Positions 10,480 through 18,708 of a stretch of DNA of 18,859 bases are shown piece by piece. The stretch is from Hymenopellis radicata (lineage: Eukaryota > Basidiomycota > Agaricomycetes > Agaricales > Physalacriaceae), in NCBI GenBank assembly GCA_015501595.1, contig JADNRX010000882.1, forward strand, positions 1-18,859, written 5' to 3'. Positions within the stretch are counted from its first letter, which is position 1. Every line of letters starts with the position of its first letter. Made by a program: the position numbers and the translations under genes. The notes below the pieces were generated by a model. It saw only the letters and a program-made list of their open reading frames with translations. It was not told the origin of the DNA and made no database searches.

Positions 10480-10600
10480 CTATCTAGTACTCGCCCGAGA
10501 GACTATCAGCCACTTCGCTGTATCAATAACAGTCTCTTCAACAGACGTAAACTTCATCCCAAGCTTCTCCTCCGTTGGCCTGTTCAATCGTGAGAAGCAG
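10480..10600 (-). pseudogene. Fragment of an NAD(P)-dependent reductase (DFR/epimerase-like)
   Basis: The minus strand reads EEKLGMKFTSVEETVIDTAKWLI to a TAG near 10480. LG-KF---EE---DT is the usual C-terminal signature of dihydroflavonol-4-reductase-like atypical SDR proteins (the Gre2/ketoreductase group). A splice-acceptor-like AACAG precedes it at 10580-10584. No Rossmann GxxGxxG motif or YxxxK catalytic motif is found anywhere upstream in the window, so only the tail is present. The family call rests on about 30 residues and is tentative. Confidence 0.4.
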
Positions 10601-10609
10601 CGCTCACTC

Positions 10610-11130
10610 TTCATGCTCTCCGCTAAGAACGGCGGGCGTCTTAGAGGTCCAAACGGCATAAGTACCTTGAGCGGGCACAGTGTGTGCAGGAAGGCATGAT
10701 TGGCCATTCTTTTTGCAGCACCCGCTGTTCACATTCATTTGCTCTCTCACATTATGCCATCATCTTATATGGGTCGAAGCTGGGCTCGTTGATTTGACCG
10801 TCCGCGCTAATCAGTACCTGGTTTACCTGGTAAGATGAACCATCGGGAGGAGCTGTAAGTTTAACTGTACGTTTCTGCCTTTCTCAGAATACTGTGCTCA
10901 CGCGACATTATCATAGACAATGGTCGATCTAAGAGACCTGTACGAAGCCCACCGAGCGCGACGAGGCAAGTGGCCACCGTTTCGTTTTGGTATGTATTTG
11001 CCGCTGCTTCACCTCCGGGCTAGGGCCCGTCCCATGTATCCATTTCAACTTTCAGTTTCCCATCTGACTTTCTACCGCTTTTCGGCGAAGCGTTCCCAGC
11101 GCACGGCTTCATTACCGGAGGTCCCCAACA
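10610..11130. repeat. 0.5-kb repeat, inverted relative to 13871-14343
   Basis: The reverse complement of this segment reappears at 13871-14343 with many small differences. Examples are GTGAACAGCGGGTGCTGCA, TAAGACGCCCGCCGTTC, AGATCGACCATTGTCTAT and GACCTCCGGTAATGAAGC. On its right it abuts AAATTGAAAAGTCATGCTGG, the same sequence that abuts the opposite end of the partner copy. Confidence 0.75.
10752..10935 (-). pseudogene. Spliced 3' end of an unrecognised gene
   Basis: Two exon pieces on the minus strand (10902-about 10935 and 10752-10852) are joined by a clean GTGAGC...TTACAG intron of 49 nt (10853-10901). They read SLRSTIVYDNVAPPDGSSYQ, then VNQVLISADGQINEPSFDPY, then KMMA and a TAA. The text is protein-like and the partner repeat shows a damaged version of it, but I do not recognise the family, and no upstream exons could be traced with confidence. 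It is probably a gene fragment carried along with the duplicated segment. Confidence 0.4.
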
Positions 11131-11312
11131 AATTGAAAAGTCATGCTGGTGCACCGGCAATCATCAGAGCAACATGAGCGACCAGCGAAAAGCACACTGT
11201 CGGGCTCGAATTTGGACGTCTGCAGCCCACTTGGCGATACATAATTTACCGCGGTAACCCGTTAGCCGCACAACGTCCATCGTAAACATTAGGCTTTAGC
11301 AAGCACCACCAT
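11128..11312. repeat. 3' flank of F-box copy B, direct repeat of 14344-14532
   Basis: It starts with AAATTGAAAAGTCATGCTGG and runs through AGCGACCAGCGAAAAGCAC and ATACATAATTTACCG to the end of the F-box gene. It is nearly identical to 14344-14532, and a weaker version lies near 8778-8835. This is the downstream end of the duplicated F-box unit. Confidence 0.8.
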
Positions 11313-12818
11313 TCAGATTCGCGTTTTCGATACCTCTAAATCGATACCACCTTCCTTCCTGAGAATAGTCGCCATCCAGCATATCCGTAATAACGCTGGT
11401 CGAGGTCTTCAACCGTCACCAGAGACGCACAATACTTCGCCAGAGTCCGAACGAATTCTTCGAAGACAATGATGGGGCTATGAGCTGCTAACGCCCGTAA
11501 GTTGAGGCACGACAGTTGAGAACCGATGGCATCCTATGAAATCAGCAGAAAGTGCGTATAGTAACGCCTATGTAGACATACCGCTGTTTCATCTCTCGCA
11601 AAGGCACACGTGAGGCACTCAAGGTGAGGGGTGTTCTGTATGATAACCTTCAACTCCTGCGCGGAAAGGTAGGTTTGTCCCTCGAATACATTCAATGCTT
11701 TGAGCGCAGAAAAGGCTCGAAGCGCTTTTAAGAACATGTCCCACCTACGGTCATCCTCGAAGAGCGCGGGGTCCGACAGGACTGTGAGGCTTTCAAGTTT
11801 GGAGGCGACTTGCAGCTTGGAAAGTTGAGAGCACCAGTAGATGGTCCCGCAAATTCTCGTAGCACTGGAAGAATGTCAGGCGGGAGATTTAGGCTGGGAG
11901 GACAGTGTGCGAAATCTTCTTGTGGCGCAGGGAGTGCAAGGGACGTGATTCCCTCATGATGGGACAGGAGGAAAGAACGAAAGGGCGTGGGTTTCGTGGA
12001 ATCACTGAATGCGTGAAGATCAAGGGCAGCAGCCTTGCGGAGCCTCAGAGTAGTAGGCGCAATGTCGACGGATCGGAAGAGCGCGTCGATATCCCACTTT
12101 CGCGGGTAACTGTAATTATCCAACGATAAATCGATAGCTATGAGATTCGGAGACGCGCGAATCATATCGACCATGCTGCTCGGTAATTCCCCATTGTACA
12201 CAGCTAGATAACATGAGCGCCTGGGATGCGAAAATAGAATATGGGACATACACATCAAACACGCCGAGATCTCCAAGTGAGTAAGTCCTTTGAACCCAAA
12301 AAGAGTGGACGTGTAATGATCTCAAATGTTTTCAGCGATGAACATTTCCCGACCTAAGCTCGCTCACCATCATGACAGTCAAAGTACCCCCAAATATGTA
12401 AACTAATATTCTGGATGCCTTTGCAGGTTCTTTGAACGGCGGAGAAGATGGTGGGGTTTTTGGGGAGCCGTGCCGACCACGTCAGTCCACGTAGAGCCTT
12501 CATATGCTGTAGCTCTGATGCCAACAGCTCCAACTTATCCGCGTCGTAAGCTACTACGGCGCGGCCACCTTCAAATTCCAAGTCGTGTACATGGTCTGCG
12601 ACGCGCAACTCGTCAATAAGCGTCCCGCCGTTCGCCTCCGAAATGACGCGTGAACTGAATTGGGACAGCTCCTTATTCGTCTTGAACACGACGTGGCGGT
12701 ATAAGAGCGGGAAAACCAAGATTCGTATTTGATGGGAGCATAGAGATAGAGAGGCCAATGTCCGGACCGAGACGTTGTCGAAAATGAGCAGTAGCAGCTC
12801 TGGGGGGAGGACGGTCAT
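11313..12818 (-). pseudogene. F-box/LRR-like gene, copy B: F-box exon open, rest broken
   Basis: The ATG at 12818 opens MTVLPPELLLLIFDNVSVRT, a good F-box, and exon 1 is open for 154 codons to 12354 (RHVVFKTNKELSQF, ADHVHDLEF, KALRGLTW, GIQNISLHI). The shared exon 1/exon 2 intron ends at GAGCGAGCTTAG. Exon 2 starts correctly, but nine codons in, the triplet that is CTA in copy C is TGA (12322-12324). A one-base loss near 11845-11852 then shifts the frame before the segment matching YWCSQLSKLQ. The second intron (GTATGT...TTTCATAG) is preserved. Exon 3 begins DAIGSQLSCLNLRAL and departs from copies A and C near 11370-11390. Full-length protein is not possible; a short F-box-only product is. 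Confidence 0.75.
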
Positions 12819-13388
12819 TGCGTGGTGGTGGTAGAAAAGCAACCTTGATCGGGCGTACCATCTCCAACAAACAGGGGTCTCAGTCGCCGGCACGTCCACG
12901 ATCTAACAGCTCGGGATGCCACATCACAGTAGGAGGAGGATCTCAAAGTATGTGGAGAGAGCCTTTGAACTTTCAGTCAGGGCGGCGGGAGGATTGAAGC
13001 AGTATCCCTTCAACTGCATCTCTACTGGCACTTGTGCTGTAGCTAGAATGCTATTTAAATTCTATGATTGCCTTTTTTAGTAAGCCAAGAGGGAGGTGAT
13101 GGGTTCAATTCCCAGCGTATCCCTTAGGAAGCGGGTGTCATCATTTTTGTGTCCATTCCTTGTATCTGAACTTTGAAGCCTAGCACGACAGCAGTGGTTC
13201 ATCTATTCATCCGGACTGTGTGACATCTGGGACCTGAGCTCGGGAATTGAGTGCTCCAACGGTCAATGTAAGAGAAGGACTCGAACACGATTGAATTGTT
13301 GTGGCGCTTATTCGAACCAGTCTTCTAGAGTACAGCACCACACTCGTAACACTGTATACCATGTATCAGTGTACCAAAGCCCAAAGTA
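12819..13388. other. Spacer upstream of F-box copy B
   Basis: The first 55 bases or so are the shared F-box 5' flank. Beyond about 12880 it resembles nothing else in the window and has no gene-like frame. The last 16 bases before the transposon (from 13371) match the flank of the empty site at 16203-16218. Confidence 0.5.
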
Positions 13389-13630
13389 CTGTACCGTTCC
13401 GACCGTAGGTTCGCGGCATGTGATGCGTTATGCCGCGAACTTACACGGAACAAGTTCGTTTTCAGGCACATGGCCCGATTTGGAAGTCCCGCCGCAGGCG
13501 GGCCCGAAAAATTGCCGTTTTGAGCGATTTCACCCTGAAATCTAGCCCCGTTACGTGTTATCCTAAGCTGTAAGTTAGGTTCGGAGAGCCGCGTGACGCG
13601 TTATGCGAATATCCGGTCGGAACGGTACAG
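13389..13630. mobile_element. 242-bp MITE-like element with TA target duplication
   Basis: Perfect 17-bp terminal inverted repeats, CTGTACCGTTCCGACCG at 13389-13405 and its reverse complement at 13614-13630, are flanked by TA on each side (13387-13388 and 13631-13632). The interior has no open frame for a transposase but contains a perfect 11-bp hairpin (GTTCGCGGCAT at 13409-13419 pairing with 13430-13440, 10-nt loop). The paralogous sequence at 16203-16230 lacks the element and has a single TA. TA duplication and short inverted repeats suggest mobilisation by a Tc1/mariner-type transposase encoded elsewhere. No family name can be given from sequence alone. Confidence 0.85.
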
Positions 13631-13631
13631 T

Positions 13632-13870
13632 AGTATTATTAATCTACTATAAAACGAATGTGCAAAGCTGACGAACGCGAAGGAATGTGTATGCTACTTA
13701 CTATACAATAATGAAGGAGTCCCAGTCCATGAAAGTGTACGGGTATAAATTACCGTCCCAAATTGAATCCGAATTAGCAGCCATGGTATAACGAGTTCTT
13801 TGGTTTGTCCCATTGCCACGTCGTAATACTAGGGTCTGTCGAACGTCGTGAATACGTGGAAGCAAGTATA
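13632..13870 (-). pseudogene. Duplicated 3' end of the SKN1/KRE6 gene
   Basis: Nearly identical to 16219-16449. It contains a copy of the last SKN1 exon (13774-13835), reading PSITTWQWDKPKNSLYHGC then TAA, against PNITTWQWDKPKNSLYDGC in the real gene, plus the whole 3' flank. Similarity ends inside the position of the last intron, just past GCAAG at 13866-13870, where the inverted 0.5-kb repeat begins. No upstream SKN1 exons are attached, so this is a non-functional fragment. Confidence 0.85.
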
Positions 13871-14343
13871 TGCTCGGACCTCCGGTAATGAAGCTGCGCG
13901 CTCTGGGTAAACGCTTCGCCGAACAGCGGTACAAAGTCATATGGGAAAATGGATACATGGGACGGGCCCTAGCCACGAGGTGAAGCAGCGGCACCTACAT
14001 ACCAAAACGAAATGGTGGCCACTTGCCTCGTCGCGCTCGACCGGTCGTTCGCACAGGTCTCTTAGATCGACCATTGTCTATCATAATGTCGCGTGAGCAC
14101 GGTATTCTGAGGAAGGAAAAAAATGTACACTTACAGGTCCTCCCGATGGCTTATCTTACCAGGTACTTGCTCTCGTCGATTAGCAGACGTTCAAATCAAC
14201 AAGCCAGCTTCGACCCATACAAGATGAAAGAATGTGAACAGCGGGTGCTGCAACAAGAATGGCATCATGCCTTCCTGCACTCAAGGTACTTATACCGTGT
14301 GGACCTAGCGCCTAAGACGCCCGCCGTTCATAGCGGAAAGCAT
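13871..14343. repeat. 0.5-kb repeat, inverted partner of 10610-11130
   Basis: The reverse complement of 10610-11130 with substitutions and small indels. It sits between the SKN1 3' fragment on the left and the F-box 3' flank repeat on the right. The spliced gene end seen in the partner is damaged here: after CCCGATGG the reading meets an early TAG near 14180, so it is the more decayed copy. Confidence 0.75.
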
Positions 14344-14532
14344 GAAGACAAATTGAAAAGTCATGCTGGTGCACCGACAATCATCAGAGCAAGATAAGCG
14401 ACCAGCGAAAAGCACGCTGTCGGGCTCGAATTTGGGTGTCTGCAACACACTTGGCGATACATAATTTACCGTGGTAACCCGTTAGCCGCACAATGTCCAT
14501 CGTAAACATTAGGCTTTAGCAAGCACCACCAT
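14344..14532. repeat. 3' flank of F-box copy C, direct repeat of 11128-11312
   Basis: Almost base-for-base the same as 11128-11312 (AAATTGAAAAGTCATGCTGG, then AGCGACCAGCGAAAAGCAC, then TTAGGCTTTAGCAAGCACC). It marks the downstream edge of the duplicated F-box unit. Confidence 0.8.
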
Positions 14533-16031
14533 TCAGATTCGCGTTTTCGATACCTCTAAATCGATACCACCTTCCTTCCTGAGAATAGTCGCCACCTGAC
14601 GCCGGTCGAGGTCTTCAACCGTCACCAGAGAAGCACAATATTTCGCCAGAGTCCGAACGAATGGTTCGGAGACAATGCTGGTCCACCTATCCGCGTGTGC
14701 AGCACGAGCTGCCAACGCCCGTAAGTTGAGGCAAGACAATTGAGAACCGATGGTATCCTATGAAATCAGTCTGTAAGTGCTTATCGCTAACACCTAGACA
14801 TACCGCTGTTTCATCTCTACTGAAGGCAAATGCAAGGGACTCAAGATGAGGGGCATTATCTACAATATCCTTCAAGCCCTCGGCGCGAAAGCAAACTTCT
14901 TCGCCGGATATATTCAATGCTTTGAGCGCTGAAAAGGCTCGAAGCGCTTCTAAGAACATGTCGCCCTTGCCATTCCCGAAGGGTGGGCACTCCAAAACCA
15001 CTGCGAGGCTTTTAAGTTTGGAGGCGACTTGGAGCTTGGAAAGTTGAGAGCACCAGTAGATGGGGCCTTCAAACTCTCGCAACACTGGAAGTGTGTCAGG
15101 CGGAAGATTTAGGCTCGGAGAACCGTGTGCGAAGTCTTCTTGTGGCGCAGGGAGTGCAAGGGATGTGATTTTGTCATGATGGGACAGGAGGAATAAACGA
15201 AAAGGCGTGGGTTTCTTGGAATCACTGAATGCGCGAAGATCAAGGGCAGCATCCTTGCGGAGCCTCAGAATAGCAGGCGCAATGTCGACGGATTGGAAGA
15301 GAGTGTCGACATCCCATTTAGGGTTTGGGTCACCGCAAGTTTCCAACGATAAATCGAGAGCTCTGAGATTCGGAGACGCGCGAATCGTATCAACCATGCT
15401 GCTTGGCAGCTTCCCACTGTCGAGAACTAGAGAACGTGAGCGCCTAGCATGTGAGAATAGAATACGGGACATACACAGATGCGCCGAGATCTCCAAGCGG
15501 GTAAGTCCTTTGAACCCGAAAAGAGCCGACGTGTAATCATCTAGAATGTTTTCAGCGATCAACATTTCCCGACCTAAGCTCGCTCACCATTATCACCGTC
15601 AATGTACTCTGCAAAATATGTAAACTAATATTCTGGATGCCTTTGCAGGTCGTTTGAACGGCGGAGAAGATGGCGCGGTCTCTTGGGAGCCATACCGACC
15701 ACGTGAATCCACGTAGAGCCTTCATATGTTGTAGCGCTGATGCCAAGGACGCCAAGCTCATCCCTCGTACTGTGCCGCTGCCACCAGATCCAAGTGGTGT
15801 ACGTGGTCTGCGACGCGCAACTCGTCAATGAGATTCTCGCCATTCGCCTCTGAAATGACGCGTGCTCTGAATTGGGATAGCTCCTCATTGTTCTTGAATA
15901 CGACGTGACGATACAAGAGCGGGAAAACCAAGATTCGTATTTGATGAGAGCATAGAGATAGAGCGGTCAATGTCCGGACTGAGACGTTGTCGAAAAATGA
16001 GCAGCAGCAGCTCTGGGAAGAGGACGCTCAT
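14533..16031 (-). pseudogene. F-box/LRR-like gene, copy C: LRR exon open, F-box broken
   Basis: The ATG at 16031 starts MSVLFPELLLLIF, but an extra A (T on the coding strand) in the run 15993-15997, five instead of the four in copies A and B, shifts the frame inside the F-box. The segment after ADHVHHLDL is also shortened and out of frame near 15770-15800. From about 15570 the gene is clean: exon 2 (about 14807-15570) carries leucine-rich text (LTRLEISAHL, PNLRALDLSL, LPVLREFEGP, SALKALNI, PHLESLAFAF). A GTATGT...TTTCATAG intron (near 14752-14806) follows, and exon 3 (DTIGSQLSCLNLRALAARAA ... EVSKTRI, TGA at 14533) is open. It is the best guide to the ancestral C-terminal half of the family. 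Confidence 0.75.
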
Positions 16032-16218
16032 TGCGTGGTGGTGGTAGAAAAGCAACAGTGACCTTGATCGGGCGTATCGTCACTAAGCCGAGAGCGTGGC
16101 CATCAACAACTTGGACATACTTACATGAGCCCAGATTCGATCAAGCTCAAGCGCTCATAGCTCATAGCTCACTAAACCGAGGCGCGGCCATGGCACCAAC
16201 ATGTACCAAGGCCCAACG
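16032..16218. other. Spacer between SKN1 3' flank and F-box copy C
   Basis: It begins with the shared F-box 5' flank (about 55 bases) and ends with the 16 bases that flank the TA empty site. Between these is a small GCTCATA tandem repeat near 16153-16172. No gene is seen. Confidence 0.5.
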
Positions 16219-16230
16219 TAGTATTATTAA
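16203..16230. other. Empty insertion site corresponding to the MITE
   Basis: GTACCAAGGCCCAACG-TA-GTATTATTAA is continuous here with one TA (16219-16220). In the paralogous copy the same flanks are split by the 242-bp element with a TA on each side. Confidence 0.8.
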
Positions 16231-16354
16231 TCTACTATAAAACGAATGTGCAAAGCGACGCGAAAGAATGTGTATGCTACGCTACTATACAACAATGAAG
16301 GAGTCCCAGTCCATGCAAGTGTACGGGTATAAATTACCATTCCAAAAATCCGAA

Positions 16355-18488
16355 TTAGCAGCCATCATATAACGAGTTCTTTGGCTTGTCCCATTGCCAC
16401 GTCGTAATATTAGGGTCTGTCGAACGTCGTGAATAAGTGGTAGCAAGATCTTCGAGGGCGACTTACCCATGTACGCATCTATATGCTCTGCAATGTACCC
16501 ACTCGTCGGATACGCAGCAGGATTGCACCCAACGTTCATCGAGTCATCCCGTTGGTATACCCGCACATAATCGATGAGCATCTCAGCCGGGAATATCATT
16601 GTCGTCAAATCGATGGTTTGCCAGTTTGCTGAAAAAGACGTTCACTAGAAGCTTCGGGGGGCACGGAGCGACATACGACTGATACCCAAGTTGAGCACAA
16701 TGCTCATAGGCTCCTCTGGTATGAGCCGTTGCCCTACTTGAGACCCGTGTGGATCAGGCGCCATCGCGCCCGCACCCATCCGAGTGCTCGGCTTCCCGTC
16801 GACGACCCATGTTATGAAGCCCTCAGACCGTGCATCGGGATTGGCGTAGTATTCGAAGCCTACAAGATGTAAGAAGATGCTGCAACAAAAATCATTCACT
16901 TACCATATACGACAAACGTCCTGTCACTGCCTTGAAATCCTCCACTAGGTAGGCGCGTCAGTCCCGAAACCGCCTGTTGCACGGCCGATCCGCGGTACGA
17001 ATTTGCTCGCGTCACGGTGTCGTCGTAAATCTTCCATTCGTCTTCAGTTGCCTAGAATGCGTGTGAGCTAAGCCTAACCAAGAGCAGGACACTTACGTTC
17101 AAGTAAACATAATCGGCAGTGAACGGTGCAAATTGTGCACTCTGGCTAACCACCTGCCCGACCCCAGCAGCTTTGTCCCTCTCTGCCTCGAAAATATCAA
17201 TCTCAGGCGCGCCTCTCCCTCGATATTTCCCCGATGACAATAACGGTCCCGGATGATCGCTGTGTGGACAGGTACACGCGCTAAGTCGTTGCCCGCTTAA
17301 CCAACTCAGCTCATTGTTGTACTTGTCGCGAGAAAAGTCTGAGAATAGAGCTGCGGGAGGTCCAGAATGATCCTTTAGTGTCTGGTTGGGAAAAGTACCA
17401 ACGTCGCACGAGTCGTACGTGTACGGCCACATTCCATCCGTCGTTGCGCGAAATCCCGGGCGGGCCAGGTTACCCATAGTCCACACGCCCGGCCAGTATC
17501 CCGCCGTGTCCTCGTTTGGACCGGGGAGTACTACCGCGACTTCTATGTATCCGGAGGAGAAGCAGAACTTGTTCCAGGACTGGAGCATTCCGGAGCGGTA
17601 GCTGAGGTCGTGGTTGTCCGCCGCAGTGAAGGGGGCCGTTGAATCTAGATAGTTGAGTTTAATCAAGGACAAAAGATGGCGCGTACTTTGTGTCAATCCG
17701 GATTCGAGTGTGTCTGTACTATCCATCGTAATAACCAAACTTCCGTCCCGCGTTGTGACTTGTCTGGGATCGTACCACTCTTGGTCCCCGGTGACACCGT
17801 ACCAAAGGTCCACGGCCTCCCAGTACGGGTCATCGCCAGGGTAGAAAGTGCGGCCTGGGATGGTGAATTCATCGGAAAAGACAAGCGTATATTTCTGTCC
17901 ATCGTAGCCTGTGCGAGTTCGAGCGTCCTTTGGCGTGTCTGCATCTACAAGAGAAGGCATTCCTATCAAAAAAAGCGTTTAGCGGTTATCAACAAAAGGC
18001 GAACAGAAACACACCAATAAGTAATGGAACTTGACCGGTGTGGTTGACCAGTTGGTTGCCCGCCACTGCGTCCATCCGCGGAGCCTGTTGATAGTAATAC
18101 AGAACCGGATAGAACACGAAAAGCACGATAAGGCCTGTGATGATGACCACAAGCACAGATATATTGACAACCCCTCGCCAGGGAAAAGTCTTGGTCTGCC
18201 CGGCCTTGAGACCCTCCACATCGTCGTCCTCGTCCTCGCCGTCGTCAGGCTCAGGTGAATATGCGTATGGAAACAGCCAGGATTTAGAGACTGCGATCCC
18301 GGATATTTGGACTGGTCGTAGACCGACGACGTCGAATCTGACGGCCTGGTGGCATCACGCAGACGTGGCGGGGTCTGGATATCGTAGAGCACCATCGACG
18401 CGTGCTGTCGGCGGCCCATAGGCGTCGCCGTTGTATGCGACGTCGGAGACAGCATCAAAGTCGACTCATCCGGTCCGCCGTCATTCAT
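16355..18488 (-). CDS. SKN1: KRE6/SKN1-type beta-glucan synthesis protein, GH16 fold
   Basis: The model has eight exons in frame, 594 residues: 18359-18488, 18015-18290, 17687-17962, 17097-17644, 16904-17051, 16677-16859, 16467-16628, 16355-16416. Introns are 42-52 nt except the first (68 nt, uncertain). The start is the ATG at 18488 (MNDGGPDEST). A cytosolic N-terminus with an Asp/Glu patch is followed by one membrane segment (about residues 84-106), giving a type II membrane protein. The lumenal GH16-like domain then shows YTLVFSDEF, GMLQSWNKFCF, WPGVWTMGNL, the ExDxxE signature EIDIFEAE (375-382, at 17181-17204), ITWVVDGKP, LNLGIS-PNWQTIDL and MLIDYVRVYQ. It ends TTWQWDKPKNSLYDGC. Kre6/Skn1 act in the ER/Golgi in cell-wall beta-1,6-glucan formation. 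The SKN1/KRE6 family is clear; the first intron may instead be a frameshift. Confidence 0.88.
18291..18358 (-). other. Uncertain first intron (or frameshift) of SKN1
   Basis: The frame opened by the ATG at 18488 and the frame of the membrane segment differ by two bases. A GTGATG donor at 18358 and an ATCGCAG acceptor ending at 18291 would remove 68 nt and join them in frame (phase 1). The removed stretch has no strong branch site and still reads plausibly as protein, so a real indel is the alternative. Confidence 0.4.
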
Positions 18489-18708
18489 GATGAGCGGATG
18501 AGCAGAGAGGGTATGACTAATCTGCGCCACTCTGGCTCAACCTCCCATGACGCTTATTCGCTCGCCTTTTTTCTCCTTCATGGTGGTCAAAAGTCAAGAT
18601 GGACGCGTCAGAACGCGTCTTATGATATGTTATACCCAATTGGAAAATTGTCTCTGATTGCCGAATCCGCAGTTACGGCAGATGCTTTCCTACCACCACC
18701 ACTACGCA
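18489..18708. promoter_or_regulatory. Divergent promoter region, SKN1 and F-box copy D
   Basis: 220 bp between two divergent starts. It holds two ACGCGT hexamers ten bases apart (18603-18608 and 18613-18618), the first within ACGCGTCA as upstream of the Rtt106-like gene, and a palindromic CCAATTGG (18636-18643) giving a CCAAT box on each strand. The last 30 bases before 18709 match the F-box family 5' flank. Confidence 0.4.

Noticed and set aside
10920..11177. Plus-strand frame with splice-like signals (GTATGT near 10991, TTTCAG near 11054)
   Set aside because: The minus strand of the left part gives a better spliced gene end with a stop. The plus reading is not kept in the inverted partner at 13871-14343.
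13096..13125. tRNA-like T arm (GGGTTCAATTCCC)
   Set aside because: No matching acceptor stem, D arm or anticodon arm lies upstream; the 7 bases after the arm find no partner at the needed distance.
13598..13606. ACGCGT-type hexamers inside the MITE and F-box exons as regulatory sites
   Set aside because: They occur in coding or transposon sequence far from any start and show that this hexamer also arises by chance in the window.
8836..16031. Sequencing or assembly error as the cause of all F-box frameshifts
   Set aside because: The SKN1, FAD oxidase, Rtt106-like and CCDC137-like genes read through more than 5 kb of exons with at most one doubtful site, so errors would have to concentrate in F-box genes. 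Single sites in homopolymers could still be errors.
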